From contig OX596338.1 in assembly GCA_951394405.1 (NCBI GenBank), positions 620,001 to 684,000 on the forward strand: a stretch of DNA of 64,000 nt. Reading direction: 5' to 3'. Each line of letters opens with the position of its first letter. Positions within the stretch are counted from its first letter, which is position 1. The translations under genes were made by a program, and so were the position numbers. Source of the stretch: Coprinellus micaceus (lineage: Eukaryota > Basidiomycota > Agaricomycetes > Agaricales > Psathyrellaceae). Under the pieces are notes generated by a model. It did not search any database and was not told the DNA's origin. It worked only from the letters and a program-made list of their open reading frames with translations. Positions 22,614 to 34,043 of this stretch are shown one piece after another.

Positions 22614-23175
22614 GAGGGATTGAGAAGCGGCTATCCACCCAGCGGATTTTCCGGAATCCGGAGATTTCCGAGGCTACCGCATGGTGCCATCAGGGCGGCA
22701 TACCGTCGGCCAACAGAGGGCGGGTGCAGTGGACTTTATACGCGTACGTGGGCTGTGGGCGCATGTCGTAGCGCTATTAAGCGCCCAGGTGAGCGCCCGG
22801 TGAGGAGGGGGGATGACGCGAGTAATTCATTCGCGACAGTCCCCACATTCCCACATGGGTAGCTCCCTCCCGCTCCGCATCGTACCCCTCGCCTTCGGCG
22901 GGGGCCCCACGATGCTTCGGGGAGGGTCCCAGGGCCCCCGATGTGAGACCGTCAGTCACATACGTGGGGCCCCCGTTCCTTGCTGCCGCTCATCGTTCTG
23001 CTCGGCCCAAGGGCCTCGGATTGAACAGGCGTATGGCGGCGCGTACTAAGTTTGCTGGGTCAATACCCCCGGCATCACACCCCTATCACGCCCTGCTGAT
23101 GCCGAATGTGCCGCTGCTCGGATATCTCCGATTTCCGGAAAATCCGCTGGGTGAATAGCCACTGCTGAGGGATTG
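22614..23175. mobile_element. 544-bp TIR element (MITE-like, possibly Mutator-type) in the LPMO gene
   Basis: The element spans 22623-23166. Its ends are imperfect terminal inverted repeats of about 50 bp: left begins AGAAGCGGCTATCCACCCAG, and the right end, reverse-complemented, begins AGCAGTGGCTATTCACCCAG. Similarity stays high over GCGGATTTTCCGG and GGAGAT.TCCGAG. It is flanked by a 9-bp direct duplication, GAGGGATTG, at 22614-22622 and 23167-23175. No transposase frame fits inside, so it is non-autonomous. A 9-bp duplication and long TIRs fit Mutator-like elements; an 8-bp hAT duplication with a chance extra base is the alternative. The interior carries the repeat at 22832-23029 that also occurs at the window start. 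Confidence 0.92.
22832..23029. repeat. Dispersed repeat, copy 2 (inverted relative to copy 1)
   Basis: About 195 bp matching the reverse complement of positions 28-222 with scattered differences. It occupies the interior of the TIR element. The sequences on both sides of this core do not match between the copies. Confidence 0.8.
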
Positions 23176-24193
23176 TCGGGAGTACGCCAGCACCTCTGGT
23201 CGGAACCATCGGTGCAGGCCAGTTCCTCCATTCCAACTGGACGACCTGGCCCGACAGTCACAAGGGCCCCTTGCTCACATACATGGCCCGAGTACAAGCT
23301 GGGACCGGTGTCACCAAGTGGGAACCTGGTAACAAGTCAGTTCCAGCGCCTTTGCGATACGAACGCCAGGACTGACGGTGAGCTATGTAGAGCAGTGTGG
23401 TTCAAGATAGACCACGTCGGAAAAGACAAGGATGGGAAGTGGACTGCTGTGGACGCTTTGACCGGCTCGAACACAGTTTACAGCGTAAGGATTCCACCCA
23501 AGCTCAAACCCGGCCAGTACCTTGTGAGGCATGAGATGTAAGCCCCCTTCCATTCTATTTTGAGATTCCGAATTCGCAATATACTGACTCCATGTCAGAC
23601 TGGCTTTACATGGAGGTGAGTTAACCCACGTACCATTTCAAGGAGATGCACTCGACAAATCCTCGCGTTTGTGAACAGCGTTCAACTACCCCGGTGTGCA
23701 GGCCTACCCTAGCTGCACGCAGGTCGAAGTGACAGGAAATGGCAATGCCCTCCCGACTGAGGGCCTCGTTTCTTTCCCTGGCGCGTATACCCCAGAGACT
23801 CCAGGTACACTCCGATCCCATTATCCAATCCACCGGATGCACAAAAGCTCACTTTCTTTCCAGGGATCGTATACGACATCTACACGTACCGTAAGTTACA
23901 CTTTCCATGCAATGATTGGGTTGTGCTCACCATTGGACCCAATTTCTAGCTACCGATGTAAGTCAACGGAGATTTCCCCGCCGCGTATGGGCACACCCTG
24001 ACTAAATTACCGTCGTACAGGCCTATCCTATCCCAGGTCCCGTCGTGTAGGTGCCACCTATCGCTGGGTTGACGACCACTCATCGTGAGCTTCCTCTGAC
24101 ACTGTAGATGGACTGGGGGAAATTAAGCTTCGAAGAGTACGTACTGGTCGTTCGCTTCAAGGTGAATATCTCGGTACCAGCGCACACTACCCT

Positions 24194-25569
24194 TCAAACG
24201 CGTTGTATTGCACTGTGTGATACGTCCGTCTCCTTGACCGTTGTACGTTCGCTCCCAAAGTTCGCTACGTCGAATGTACAACCCGTACTAAAGCCATGGT
24301 CGAAATCGAGTCTTCCGTCGCATTGGGATGTGAATCCCATGCTTGTCCGGGCATGTTCGCGGAGGTGTAGAATCATTCGAGAGGTGATAACGTTGTGCAT
24401 CACCTCTTGTGGTCTACAAGTAGTAGGCGTCAGTCCTCGGTCAGGTAGAGGGCCGGACGGACCAAATTTGAACGTACATTGCCAGCATGAACCTATACTT
24501 CGCCGGTGCGAGAAGCGCCACCAAGCCATTCGCAAGCGACAAAACGACAAGCATAACGAAGTAAAACGTCCCATCTCGATAAAATATCTTGACCAGTCTA
24601 CTGTGCTTCGATATCCAGTACGTTTTCAGGCCGCACCAGATGCACAGGGACATCGTCACTGCGATTCAGGACTCAAAGTCAGCGTTGTCTTCACCAAACG
24701 CACAAAAGGAGACTGACCAAGCCCGCTATATAAGACGAGAGCAAAGCACGCTACGACGTACTTACTATTCCCCGAGCTCACTCCAAAGCATCCTGAGAGT
24801 TCGGGGTATGGTGAGGGTGCGACTGGGAATTTGGTGAGTATCGCAGGGACGCAAGGAAAGGGAGAGGACTGTACATTGTCCCAAGACGAGGTAGTAGGCG
24901 AAGAGGACGAGCGAGGCAAGTATGATGACCTGAGAATGGAAAGTGAGACCACAAGGGACTGATTGCAAGGAGGGATGTGCTGTAACGTACCCCGCCGTGG
25001 AGAACCAGAAATACGACCATTGCTCTTGTCTTCCCGGAGAGAGCGTAGACGCGAATGTATAGGATCACTGTTCAGTGTCAACATACTGCGGCTTGTTAGC
25101 CGAGAGAGCCAAACCTTCTGAAATCAACAAGCAAAACGCTATCCCCACTGCCCAAGGAAAACATTCAGTTCAAACGGGCCCGCCATCGCCAACAGCTCGA
25201 CTTACTACACGGTGCCGAGTAGAGAATTTTGCACGCCTGGAGGGTTGCATAAGACGACCTTGCTCACGAACCAATGTTCCAATACGTACTTCGGGAGACA
25301 GGGGACCGGGGGCGACGTTATCTGTGAGCCGAAGCGTGAGACCTGGGATGCACGCGCCGTCCTATCCTCGATACAGCGAACTCACAAAAAATGATAATGG
25401 GTAGAAAGGCTAATGGTAAGTACCGATTAGCGAAGTACATGGCCTTCACGAGGTTCCATCTTGTCGGCCATATCAAAGCAATCTGACTTTGGGCTTCAGA
25501 GGTAGTCGAAGCCAAGTGATAGGATGTCCCTCGCACCTCAAGGTCTAAGGTTTGAAGGTAGTCCGCGAT
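24194..25569 (-). CDS. DUF6533-like 7TM membrane protein, 5' exon not resolved
   Basis: Spliced from many small exons. From the N-terminal side: IADYLQTLDLE, then IALIWPTRWNLVKAMYFANRYLPL, which is the typical DUF6533 signature (aromatic-rich helix, then W...RWN....Y..NRYLP). Further helices follow at ILYIRVYALSGKTRAMVVFLVL and KYVVACFALVLYSGL, then LVKIFYRDGTFYFVMLVVLSLANGLV and finally MHNVITSRMILHLREHA, the conserved Arg-containing end of the last helix in this family. The tail is short and polar and stops at 24194. The exon with the start codon, expected between about 25570 and 25750, could not be fixed. Function unknown; receptor-like topology only. Confidence 0.7.
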
Positions 25570-25749
25570 CTAGAAACAGGTTCGTGAGTGTGGATCATAG
25601 ATAGCGCAACGTGGAGTGCATACGAGGATCGTCAAGCTGGCCGCTGTGTCCCTTCAGTCAACCGGACTGACTGGGACTACAAGGGATGGTGCGTACCGGC
25701 AAAGTACTAGATCCAATGTTAACCTTCACAGCCCATTATTAAAGGGGGC

Positions 25750-26664
25750 ACAACACTCACATTCGTGTATTGCGAGGCGAACAGCTGTGCCTCGAACTGC
25801 TTGGAGTACATTGAGAGAGAAGACGGGGAAGAAATGTCAGCTTGCCCCAACAACTTCGAGGCAAGGCGAAGATATAAGCACGTCCAACCGGCTCGGTGGT
25901 AAGGATCGCCTTGGGCGAATGCAATTAAACATTAGAACCAACCTGTAAAGATCGTTGTAGCGAGACTGACAGAGAATCCCGCCCTTCTCCTGACGGGGTT
26001 ACTGTGCAGCAGGCACGATTGACCATCAGCACTCCTTTCCTACCCGACTTCGAGATGATAGTCGGAGTAAAGTCTGGCGTCAAGCCATTTGAGCTCATCG
26101 GGGCCTTCGAGTAGCCCTCTGGTATCTGCGTTCTAGGGCCGCAGGAACGAGAGGTCGTGGGCTTCCCGAGGGTTTGACTGAGTCCAGGTCAAGCTCGTCA
26201 CCTCATCCTGAGAGAAAGGTTCTACACAACAGGAAGTAGTGGAGAATCCGCGCATGCCAAGAGTGGATACAGGTTTTCCGTACAGTGATAGAACCTAGCT
26301 GCAGGATCTGCCGGCCCACAGGAAGGGTACTTTGGTTCGCAGCCGACTCGAACGTTCGTCTGGGAAGCCGATGACAAGGATACACGAAAGTGGTTAGCAC
26401 GAGTACACCTCCTTTGATGTTCTTACAGGATCGACAGTCCTGTAAATGTCGAGGAAGCCAAGGGGGTCTCGAGAGTCGACATAGTGGCAACGGAGAACTT
26501 CAAGTTCATTTGCTTGGACGCGTCTAGATCTTGGGTCATGGGAACGACCTTCCCAAAGCGCTTTCGGAGCTCGAAAATCCTCCAACACGTCAACATGGGG
26601 AGGCGCTGCCAGGCTGTATTTTTCTCCTCCTGCCTCCTACTTTGTTTCTTTTCTTTCAGTTACC
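25750..26664. other. Intergenic between divergent 7TM and Scd6 genes
   Basis: Contains short frames only. A pyrimidine-rich stretch (26612-26660, TTTTTCTCC...TTTCTTTTCTTTC) lies directly before the Scd6 start and is typical of a housekeeping fungal promoter. Confidence 0.5.
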
Positions 26665-28130
26665 ATGGCTCACAGTTTCATTGGGTATGTAGTGGATGCA
26701 TCATTGTGAAATTCGACGGTCTAATATGTCTCTAGGAAGCCTATATCTCTGATTTCTCACTCAGATGTCCGCTACAGAGGAATCTTGGCGGGGATCGACC
26801 CTCAAGCCTCAACGATCCAATTGTCCAATGGTACGCGATTCATTGAATGCGAACGGTTGCGAATAGATGTTCTGAATACCCACTTTACACAGTATATTCG
26901 ATGGGCACGGAATCGCGGCGGTAGGACCTATACTTTGATGATCCAGTATCGCTTCTCATCCTGTGGATTGCAGGCCTGCAGGGCAATACATCCCCCCAAT
27001 GGCGGAACCCTACCAGTACATCATCTTCAAGGCATCCGAAGTGAAGGATCTCTCTGTTGATGAACCTGCCGCGGCTGCTCAACGCAACGTCCATGATGAT
27101 CCTGCTGTGATGGTGAGCGTTCAAAAGTCTTTCATTTATCACGGCCACGGTTCCCCGAAGTTCGAGTTCTTGTTGGAAGGAGTGGTTTTGGATTCTTACC
27201 CTACCCTATCATCACCAAATTCTAGTCAATTACGGCTTGCTGACCGTTTTCCAGGCTTCTGCCCCTATTGCGAATGCCTCAGGGCCTGCTGGTTACGCTC
27301 AACAAGGAGGTGCAGCTCCTCCAGGTCAACAATACCCTCCCCGAGCCCCTCAGCCGTCCCAACAAGCTCCAGCTCCCGCACAACAACCCTCTGCACCTAC
27401 CCAGCAAAACGCGACTACCCCCGTACCTCCCCAAGATGCCTCTGCCGCCCTATCCCAAGCCGCCGCTCCCTCGGGCGCCGTTACTCCTCGCACTCAACAA
27501 CTCGCCCAGAACCGCCGTCCCAACCCCGTGCACTCCGCTGCCGCATCTCTGGAAAGCGTAGAACGTGCATTGGGCGATTTGCGCGTCTCGAACGCCCCTG
27601 GGGTCAGCCATACTGGACGAGGTGGACGCCGTGGCGGTCGCGGCCCTCGTGAAGGCGACCAGCCGCTGACCGTGCCCAAGACCGACTTTGACTTTGCTGG
27701 CTCTAATGCCAAGTTCGACAAATCCGCTTTGTCTCCTGCAACCCCCGATGCTGCTGAACAGGCTCAGGGCGAAGAGGCTGCGGACGCGGAGGGTGCGGAA
27801 GGCGAGGACAAGAAGGACAAGGGTCCCGCGGCGTACAACCCTAAATCCTCGTTCTTCGACACCTTGTCGTCGAATGCTGTTCCCGATATGAATAACAACC
27901 GTGGAGTTGGTGGACGTGGGAGGGGCCGTGGTGGACGCAGTAGGAGGGATGAGGAGAGGGAGAAGAACGTCGCGACATTTGGAGAGCCCGGTGGTGTTGG
28001 TCTGATGGGCCCTGGAGCGTATGTCGGTGGATGGGGTGGATACGGACGAAGAGGCGGACGAGGGCGTCGGGGTGGTCCAGGTGGCCGTGGCGGCCCAAAC
28101 CAAGGCCATGTCGTGCAGGCCCGTGGATAA
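26665..28130 (+). CDS. scd6: Scd6/LSM14-family translational repressor
   Basis: Five exons (26665-26684, 26736-26830, 26893-26920, 26974-27112, 27255-28130) agree in phase and give 385 residues. The N-terminal LSm domain starts MAHSFIGKPISLISHSDVRYRGILAGID, the family signature, and continues to GTESRR...PYQYIIFKASEVKDLSV. A Gln/Pro/Ala linker follows. The conserved DFDF motif lies at about 238-241 (TDFDF), the FFD box near 294-296 (YNPKSSFFDTLSSNA), the TFG box near 335-337 (EREKNVATFG), and RGG repeats flank these regions. The protein binds mRNA and eIF4G through RGG motifs and recruits decapping and Dhh1/DDX6-type partners in P-bodies, repressing translation. All hallmark parts are present in the expected order, so the call is strong. 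Confidence 0.96.
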
Positions 28131-28633
28131 TGGACTCTCCTCAGAGCTGTACTATATTGTTTTTTGTCCGATCCTCCTGCTTTTGGGCATTGGTGGTGCA
28201 TCCCTTCCACCTCTTCCTTTACTGGTGTGTAAACTCTTTGTAAGTGATTATTATCACGACCTATCCTGTCCTCTTTTCGGTGTACTGGTGTAGCACAAAA
28301 CCTGTCGATAACACAACCTGCGTGTTGCCATACCCTCTAACAGAGGCTCACAAGCAAGGGGAGCAAACAAGTCGTGACCATCGAAAGATATAGAGTACAC
28401 ATTAGGTGGCAAGTTCCCCAGCAGCCGTTAGGGAGTCTCGAGTAGTCGTAAGGATTAAACTGTACAAGAAGTAGAGGAAGGGTACTGTAACGAAACTCTG
28501 GACTATGGATACAACAAGAGGTGGATGTTACAATGCAGTCGATGAGAAGGTTTACAATGTTGCACCAGGCTTTTTCGAATGCGGAATTCGTGCAATGCAT
28601 AAACCGAACTCCAGTCGGTACGTAGGACGGCCC
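28131..28633. other. 3' region between convergent genes
   Basis: About 500 bp between the Scd6 stop and the stop of the minus-strand Ser/Pro-rich gene. T-rich near 28155-28260, consistent with a 3' UTR. No gene seen. Confidence 0.5.
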
Positions 28634-29527
28634 TCAGTCATCGTTGGGGGAAAACATATCGATGGGAAGAGGCTGCCTTGGGCGGCGCCAAGATGGAGGA
28701 ACGGGGAGTGACTCGAGAGCCGGTTCAGGCGAGGAGGCCCGGTTGGGGAGCGCGTGATTGGAGCCCCGCCTTGGGGGGATATAAGTTGACGTCCGTGAAT
28801 ATCTTCGTGGGGGGAACCTGATCGAGTTTCGGGGCGGGAATGGCGTGCCGTCTGCGCATAGACTTGGGTTCGTAATGGACGTCGGGGACCGGGAGTTCAT
28901 GGCTTTCGTTAGGTCATTGGAGTCGTGAGTCCTGCTAGAGAAGAATTCGCCGAGGGTGAGAGCGAGTTTGGGGTTGCGTCTAGGTCGAGGCTTTTGGCGG
29001 GTGGGCGGTTGTCGAGTTTTGGCGAAGGGGTTGTGGAAGTGTACTGGCGACTTGGCCGAGGAGGGAAGGGTGGCTGGGACATGATGAATGGGGATGATGT
29101 GGATGGCGTGTTCGTCGTCTTCCTCCGTTCGAGAGGGTCGGCGAGGGTATACACGAGACTTCTGGCTGCAAGTTAGCTTTCTAGGGACTAGTAGCCAAGG
29201 GAGGGTATGGCTTACGTGCACCTGCGGGCCGAAGTCTGTGATAACAGGTACCTCGCGGTAGGGCATGTCCGAGGTAACGTGTTCGGTGAGAGTGGCGCAG
29301 CTGCTCGCAGACCCGACCAAGGTATGGCAGCTCGCACTCGACGCCATTGAAGGTGACATCCGATGGGGAGACGGCCCAGGATATGTCGACATTGCTGTAG
29401 ACATGTCCAAGAACGACACCCCCCTCTTGGGTTGCCGGTCGACATAGATCCACGGTTCCTCGTCCGATGTCCCCTTCCTGAAACCCGTAAAGGAGATGAT
29501 TTTTCGAATGATTGGACCAGGGCCCAT
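28634..29527 (-). CDS. Ser/Pro-rich protein of unknown function
   Basis: An open frame continues from MGPGPIIRKIISFTGFRKGTSDEEPWIYVDRQ to a C-terminus ending PLPIDMFSPNDD. The start at 29527 is my choice; the frame is open further upstream to 29980, where a hydrophobic stretch (NLIGSLSLAFLGTVTLLASL) appears. An intron with a GTAAGC donor near 29215 and an acceptor near 29160 seems to remove a stretch between FGPQVH and KSRVYPRRPS. The product is basic, rich in Ser, Pro, Arg and His, and probably mostly disordered. I recognise no domain. The start is quite uncertain. Confidence 0.5.
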   Translation of the reverse strand: MGPGPIIRKIISFTGFRKGTSDEEPWIYVDRQPKRGVSFLDMSTAMSTYPGPSPHRMSPSMASSASCHTLVGSASSCATLTEHVTSDMPYREVPVITDFGPQVHVSHTLPWLLVPRKLTCSQKSRVYPRRPSRTEEDDEHAIHIIPIHHVPATLPSSAKSPVHFHNPFAKTRQPPTRQKPRPRRNPKLALTLGEFFSSRTHDSNDLTKAMNSRSPTSITNPSLCADGTPFPPRNSIRFPPRRYSRTSTYIPPRRGSNHALPNRASSPEPALESLPVPPSWRRPRQPLPIDMFSPNDD

Positions 29528-31512
29528 GGTAAACCCTCGTCCTGGGGATCGAGAGTGCGAGGGGAGCGACAAGGGCCTCAAGCCGCTGCTCTGTGGGAGA
29601 GCCGCCAAAGGCGAGGGGGTGGGGGAGATGTGGAGGGAGGTGGTCAGGTTGCCACTCGGTTTGCTCGATACCCATAGCTTTAAACTGCAACCCCACTCTT
29701 GCTGCCCGCCGGCCGCTTTACACGATTTGAGAATCTTGCACGCGAAGATGCCATATATCCGAGAGCACAAAGAGGCGAGAAGGGTGACAGTTCCGAGGAA
29801 GGCCAGTGATAAAGAGCCAATGAGGTTCTTGAACCCGATTTGGATATTCTGGATGCATGATGAGAAGGAGGTGCCACTCGACGATGGCAGGAAATGGGGC
29901 ATGGCGAAGATTTGGTGTCGTAGAGATAGATCAGGAGACCTAGCGAGCGTGTGGGGAAGAAAGGGACCGTAATGAAACAAAGGAGCGGAGTGTACGAGAA
30001 GAGGAACAGAACAGGAGAGACGCCGGCCGGGGAGAGTTCAAACCTGACTCGACGCTTGCCAGAGCGGGAGTACGGGGGATGGAAGAACATTGTTGAGATG
30101 GGATCACGCTCTTTAAGAATGCGTACCATGCGTCGAATAGCCTCGAGTTCGCCGGGTTCTCCGTTGCTGCCTGTCGTAGGAGACAAAAGAGGGAAGCGCC
30201 CGACACAAAAGGTATCCAGTGATGCCAACTTGCTCCGCTCGGCTGATTTGCAGACAGCGAAGCATTTTGCGTCCGCAGCAACGGGCATTCTAGAGACAAT
30301 AGGTGTGATAAAGGCGCCCTCAAGAAATCAAAGTCAGGAGAGAGCGACTCGCAACCGATTGGCAACAGCAGAGTTGGAAGCCTCTAGGTGTCACTGCAAA
30401 CAAAAGGGAATCCCTGGCAGCAGCCCGTAAAGCCCTTTCGTAATCTACGCAGAGATTTAGTAGGTTCAAAGGTCCAGTTCCACTTACCAGCCGTGGGGTG
30501 ACACCGTATCCCCTCTCGTTCTTGGTGGTTCAACGTCGAAGTGAAGGCAAGTCCAAGTCCCGCGAGGCCGAGCCCATGTCGCCCGTTGATCCGTTCGGAG
30601 GTCCCCGAAGTTGGTCTCCGAGGTCTCCGGTCCACCACCACAACTGGTGGGGGTCGGCAACCCCTCTGAAATTCGCGTGCACAGGAAAACGGCACCTTCC
30701 CGATTTGGTCGAGTGCCTTCCTAGGCCCCTATCTCCTACCCCACACCTCCGTCTCCTCGACGATTGAGCATCCCCTTGGGTTAGAGCATCGGTAAATGGG
30801 ATATAAGGTGAAGCTACACAATTGTATGATATTGTAGTACTGTTAATTCGACTTGATGAGGACAAACGGGACGAAAAACGGCGCCTTGAGTGGGAAATAG
30901 GGGCTTTGTACCACTTTCTTAATAACTTTTTTCTGAGTCAAGTTATCCTCACAATTTTTTCATATTCTCGTTCCATTAAGCTACTGCTACAAAAAACTCG
31001 GACCTCGGAACGTCGCCCTCGCCATCTACCCATACTTTCTCGTGTTATGCACCCCATTCCCGACTACCTGGCCCGCCGTTTTCTTACCACCTCCGAGTTT
31101 TTTTCCCTTATAAACGATGTCTTTCATTTTCTCCTTACAAAGTAGTCGCGAATATCCACCCTTCAAAAGTTATAAATTGAGGACACCTCTTGCCGCGTCG
31201 CGTCGGAGTTTAAAATGGCAGGGGATTGCTGACCCCCACAACTGGGGCTGTCTCGACGAATTGGAGGGTAGAATATGAAATTCACTAAGTCCATGGTAAT
31301 ACAACACCTACACCGCCCAGAGGTCACCGTCAGCTCTCCGTTGACCTCGTAGGAAGCGTTGTGTGGCTGGGTTGGCCGAGATTTGGGTCGATGATGCACC
31401 CCGATATGCAACTCTCGACGTCGTCTGGTACTTCATGACACACATATAACGACGACGCCCGCCGTAGAGGGCCTGCCTCTCCACCCAGATTCACCTCCTC
31501 AAGTGCACTTCT
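29528..31512. other. Region with overlapping frames, no firm gene
   Basis: Between 29680 and 30430 three frames on both strands are long (plus 29951-30430, minus 29680-30288, minus 29940-30365). No domain decides between them. From 30430 to 31512 there are only short frames, with AT-rich promoter-like sequence around 30920-31150. Confidence 0.4.
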
Positions 31513-33211
31513 TCACCTCTCCTCGAGCTCATCACGGTCCAGCCGGTCCCAATCCCGCTCATAGTCCTTGAACCAGTCGAGCGACGGAAAACCGGTACTG
31601 GGCCTTGGTCCGATGTCTTCTCCCAATTCCCTCAATTCGAAGATTGGGCATTCTTGCCTTGCCGTTGCCGGAGGTGATGAATTCACGTCGTTGGCATTTT
31701 GCGATTGGACGCTGACTTGCGCTAGTGGGGTCATGGGTGGGAAGCCCGTCAATTGGCTCAGTTCTTGTCTGTGCCGCTGCCACTTGCGCAAGCGTAAGAT
31801 GAAGCGTGCTGTTATCAAGCACGTAATCCTAGCACAGAGTTGTGGGTGAGTGTAAGAACCCTGAGGGTTTGTGGTAACGCACGGTAGTTTCAATGCATTC
31901 AGCAGTCGATGCAGAACTTCATAGCACTCCAAGCGGTACTCGATCGACGACGAGCCTTGCGCCAGGACATGGCTCCGAGCCTTGAAGGCTGTCTGAAAGA
32001 TATGGTCAGTTTCGGGCAATTCACTGATACCTAAATGGCCTGCCGTACAAAGTTGAGACAGAGTGCAGCGGTGTAGAACACAACGACCGCGCTGTGAGGG
32101 AGGGATGTCAATATAGTACTGGGCAATGTCAGGTGTCCATACGCACAGAAGATACAGGAGGCCTTGTCGAAATATAATTGACTCGAGCGACTTTTTTCGG
32201 CCAATGAGGATGGCATCGCGATGCCTGAAGGATGTCCACACATGGGCAGTGGCGAGCCCAGAGGTGATCAGAGCAAAGGCTAATGTGAGCACATTTGTTG
32301 CGACACCCACTGGCGATGAAGGTATCAGTGACCGCCAATGAACACCGGAGGGAGCGGAAGGTACTGACACCTGGGGTCGTGTAAACGAGGCGCGGTGAGC
32401 GCCACGAGCAGCCCGTTCAAAGGAGGACTTACTCTGCTAGCCTAGACTTGCCACGGCATTGGGAGAAGGGAATCTGGCTCTGGTGAAGGCCATGGTAGAT
32501 TTAAAATTAAACGGTGCTGAAAGTTTTGGTAACTCACGATATCGCATGCGAGGCATGCCAGGGCCAAAGTACCCAGCAATACAAGAACTGTCTTGCGCTG
32601 CCCGTAGATTGCGTAAGTTCGGAGGCCCCAAACGGCTACAGAGGATAAATCAGTGCGCTGTGAGCGGTGTACTAGGGACCTACCAAGAACGCTGGTCCGC
32701 CCGGACAGGCTCAAGGCAGCAGAGATGACGTACGCGACGTGGCAGCTAGGTGCATTTCATCAGGAGGGGGTCTCGGAGATGGGGAGTGTGCCTAGCCAGT
32801 ACTGAATCAGTGGCACACATGGACTTGGGTGAGGTGGTGAAATAATAAGAAGGTAAAGTCGTACCCTGTCCCTGAGATTATCGAGCGCGTCGAATATTGC
32901 GAAGATGGTGTTGGAAAGCAGGGCGTATCGGCAGAAGAAGTAAAGGAATGTTCCCATCCGCCACTTCTCCCTCCAGATATACTCCGATTCGTCACCGAAA
33001 GTGAGGGCGTAGTCAAAGGCTAAGATTGCTGGTTTATTTGAACGTTATGTCGAGGTCTTTAGGAAGCACGAGAGCTCGTACTTAAACTGCTGTACTGCAC
33101 ATTAGATTGGAGCCTAGCGAGTTCCTATCAGCAAACCACAGAGAAATTTTATAACAATAAGCCTTACCAAGCTATATTCAGTGAGGGAGTTAGTGGCGTA
33201 GATATTTCCAT
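31513..33211 (-). CDS. DUF6533-like 7TM membrane protein
   Basis: Reading from 33211: MEISTPLTPSLNIA, then WLQSNVQYSSLTFDYALTFGDESEYIW, the characteristic DUF6533 N-terminal helix with the D-Y-x-L-T-F-x-x-E-x-x-x-I-W pattern. Then come KWRMGTFLYFFCRYALLSNTIF, RTYAIYGQRKTVLVLLGTLALACLACD, TNVLTLAFALITSGLATAHVW, a helix with VIFYTAALCLN-like sequence around 32031-32090, and LCARITCLITARFILRLRKWQ as the last helix. A cytoplasmic tail of about 80 residues is Ser/Asp/Glu-rich and ends WDRLDRDELEER. Many short introns; joints at the 5' end were checked by phase. Function unknown. Confidence 0.78.
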
Positions 33212-34043
33212 CTGACAGAGCGGCCAGCGCTAGTAGTGGGTGAAGAAGTAGAAAGCTCTAAGCCCGTCCAAGCGGGCAGCACCAGTCAATGGTGGGTGTC
33301 AACAATCGGAAGCGTGGGCTCTCAAGAGCCTTTATATCAACTTAACAAGGGCTAGACAAGGTTGAGCGCCCGCAACCAACGGCCCATTCGGACACTTGCC
33401 GCTACATGCGTGCAGCTGTAAAGGACTGAATGATCAAATGTTCTGACCTGGGATTGTGTGCGAGGGGATACGCACGTTGGGTACATTTCAGGCACAGAGG
33501 GCAGTTAGGCTCGTATCTTAGCTCCGCAAATGAGCCCAAGAAGAGATGAGCCTCAACCTGGACTCGGAGGTGGACGCTCAAGTTGTCAACAAGCGACCTT
33601 TGAGAATCGGGGGTTCGTAAGGGCGCTCCTTCGGGGGGCTCTACCAGCCTCTACCATCAGAGATCAATAACTCATTAGCCTATCATTTCGTGAACCCATC
33701 AACAAGGGAGGAGCGAAATTTGAGGTCATCGAATCTGAGGACGCCGTGTGTCCTGGTCCAGGTTTGAGGGGGGTGCAAGAGGGCGCAAGGGCGCCAAATT
33801 GAACCGTGAGAAGGTGTTGTAGATAAGATAAGATCACGAATCACTGGTCCACCTCATACCTCCACCAACCTCAGCTCATTGCAGGGGCAATTGGGGTACT
33901 GTACAGGTAGATTCGCGAGCTTAACGGTAGCTTGGAGGGAGGTAAGTACAAGCGAATGAGCCTAATGTAAAACTAAGCTCACTGGAGGAACCTATTCCAA
34001 CTCGACCCAGGAAACCGCCTGAATTCCCCAAGGAAGGGGAACC
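33212..34043. other. Divergent intergenic region
   Basis: 830 bp between two divergent genes, presumably both promoters. No gene, repeat or clear TATA element recognised. Confidence 0.5.

Larger units (their letters stand above)
22259..24050 (+). pseudogene. AA9 lytic polysaccharide monooxygenase, disrupted by a transposon
   Basis: The gene starts at 22259 with a signal peptide; cleavage leaves His22 as the first residue (HGYVQEL), the first ligand of the copper histidine brace. Exon 1 (22259-22388) and exon 2 (22435-22525, ending GPVEGLTSI) join in frame to exon 3 from 22588 (LQCHGWSEGG). The coding sequence is then split by a 544-bp insertion and resumes at 23176. There it shows GTIGAGQFLHSNWTTWPDSHKGP (the second brace His is in DSHKGP), later YLVRHEMIALHG (active-site His) and FPGAYTP (axial Tyr). 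It ends AYPIPGPVV before the stop near 24050. Taking out the element and one 9-bp duplicate returns the reading frame exactly, so the insertion is probably recent. AA9 enzymes oxidatively cleave cellulose outside the cell; this allele should be null. Later introns are short and only partly resolved. Confidence 0.92.

Noticed and set aside
27450..28210. Minus-strand frames rich in Pro, Arg and Ser
   Set aside because: They are antisense to the RGG/Gly-rich exon of scd6, which is confirmed by all family motifs.
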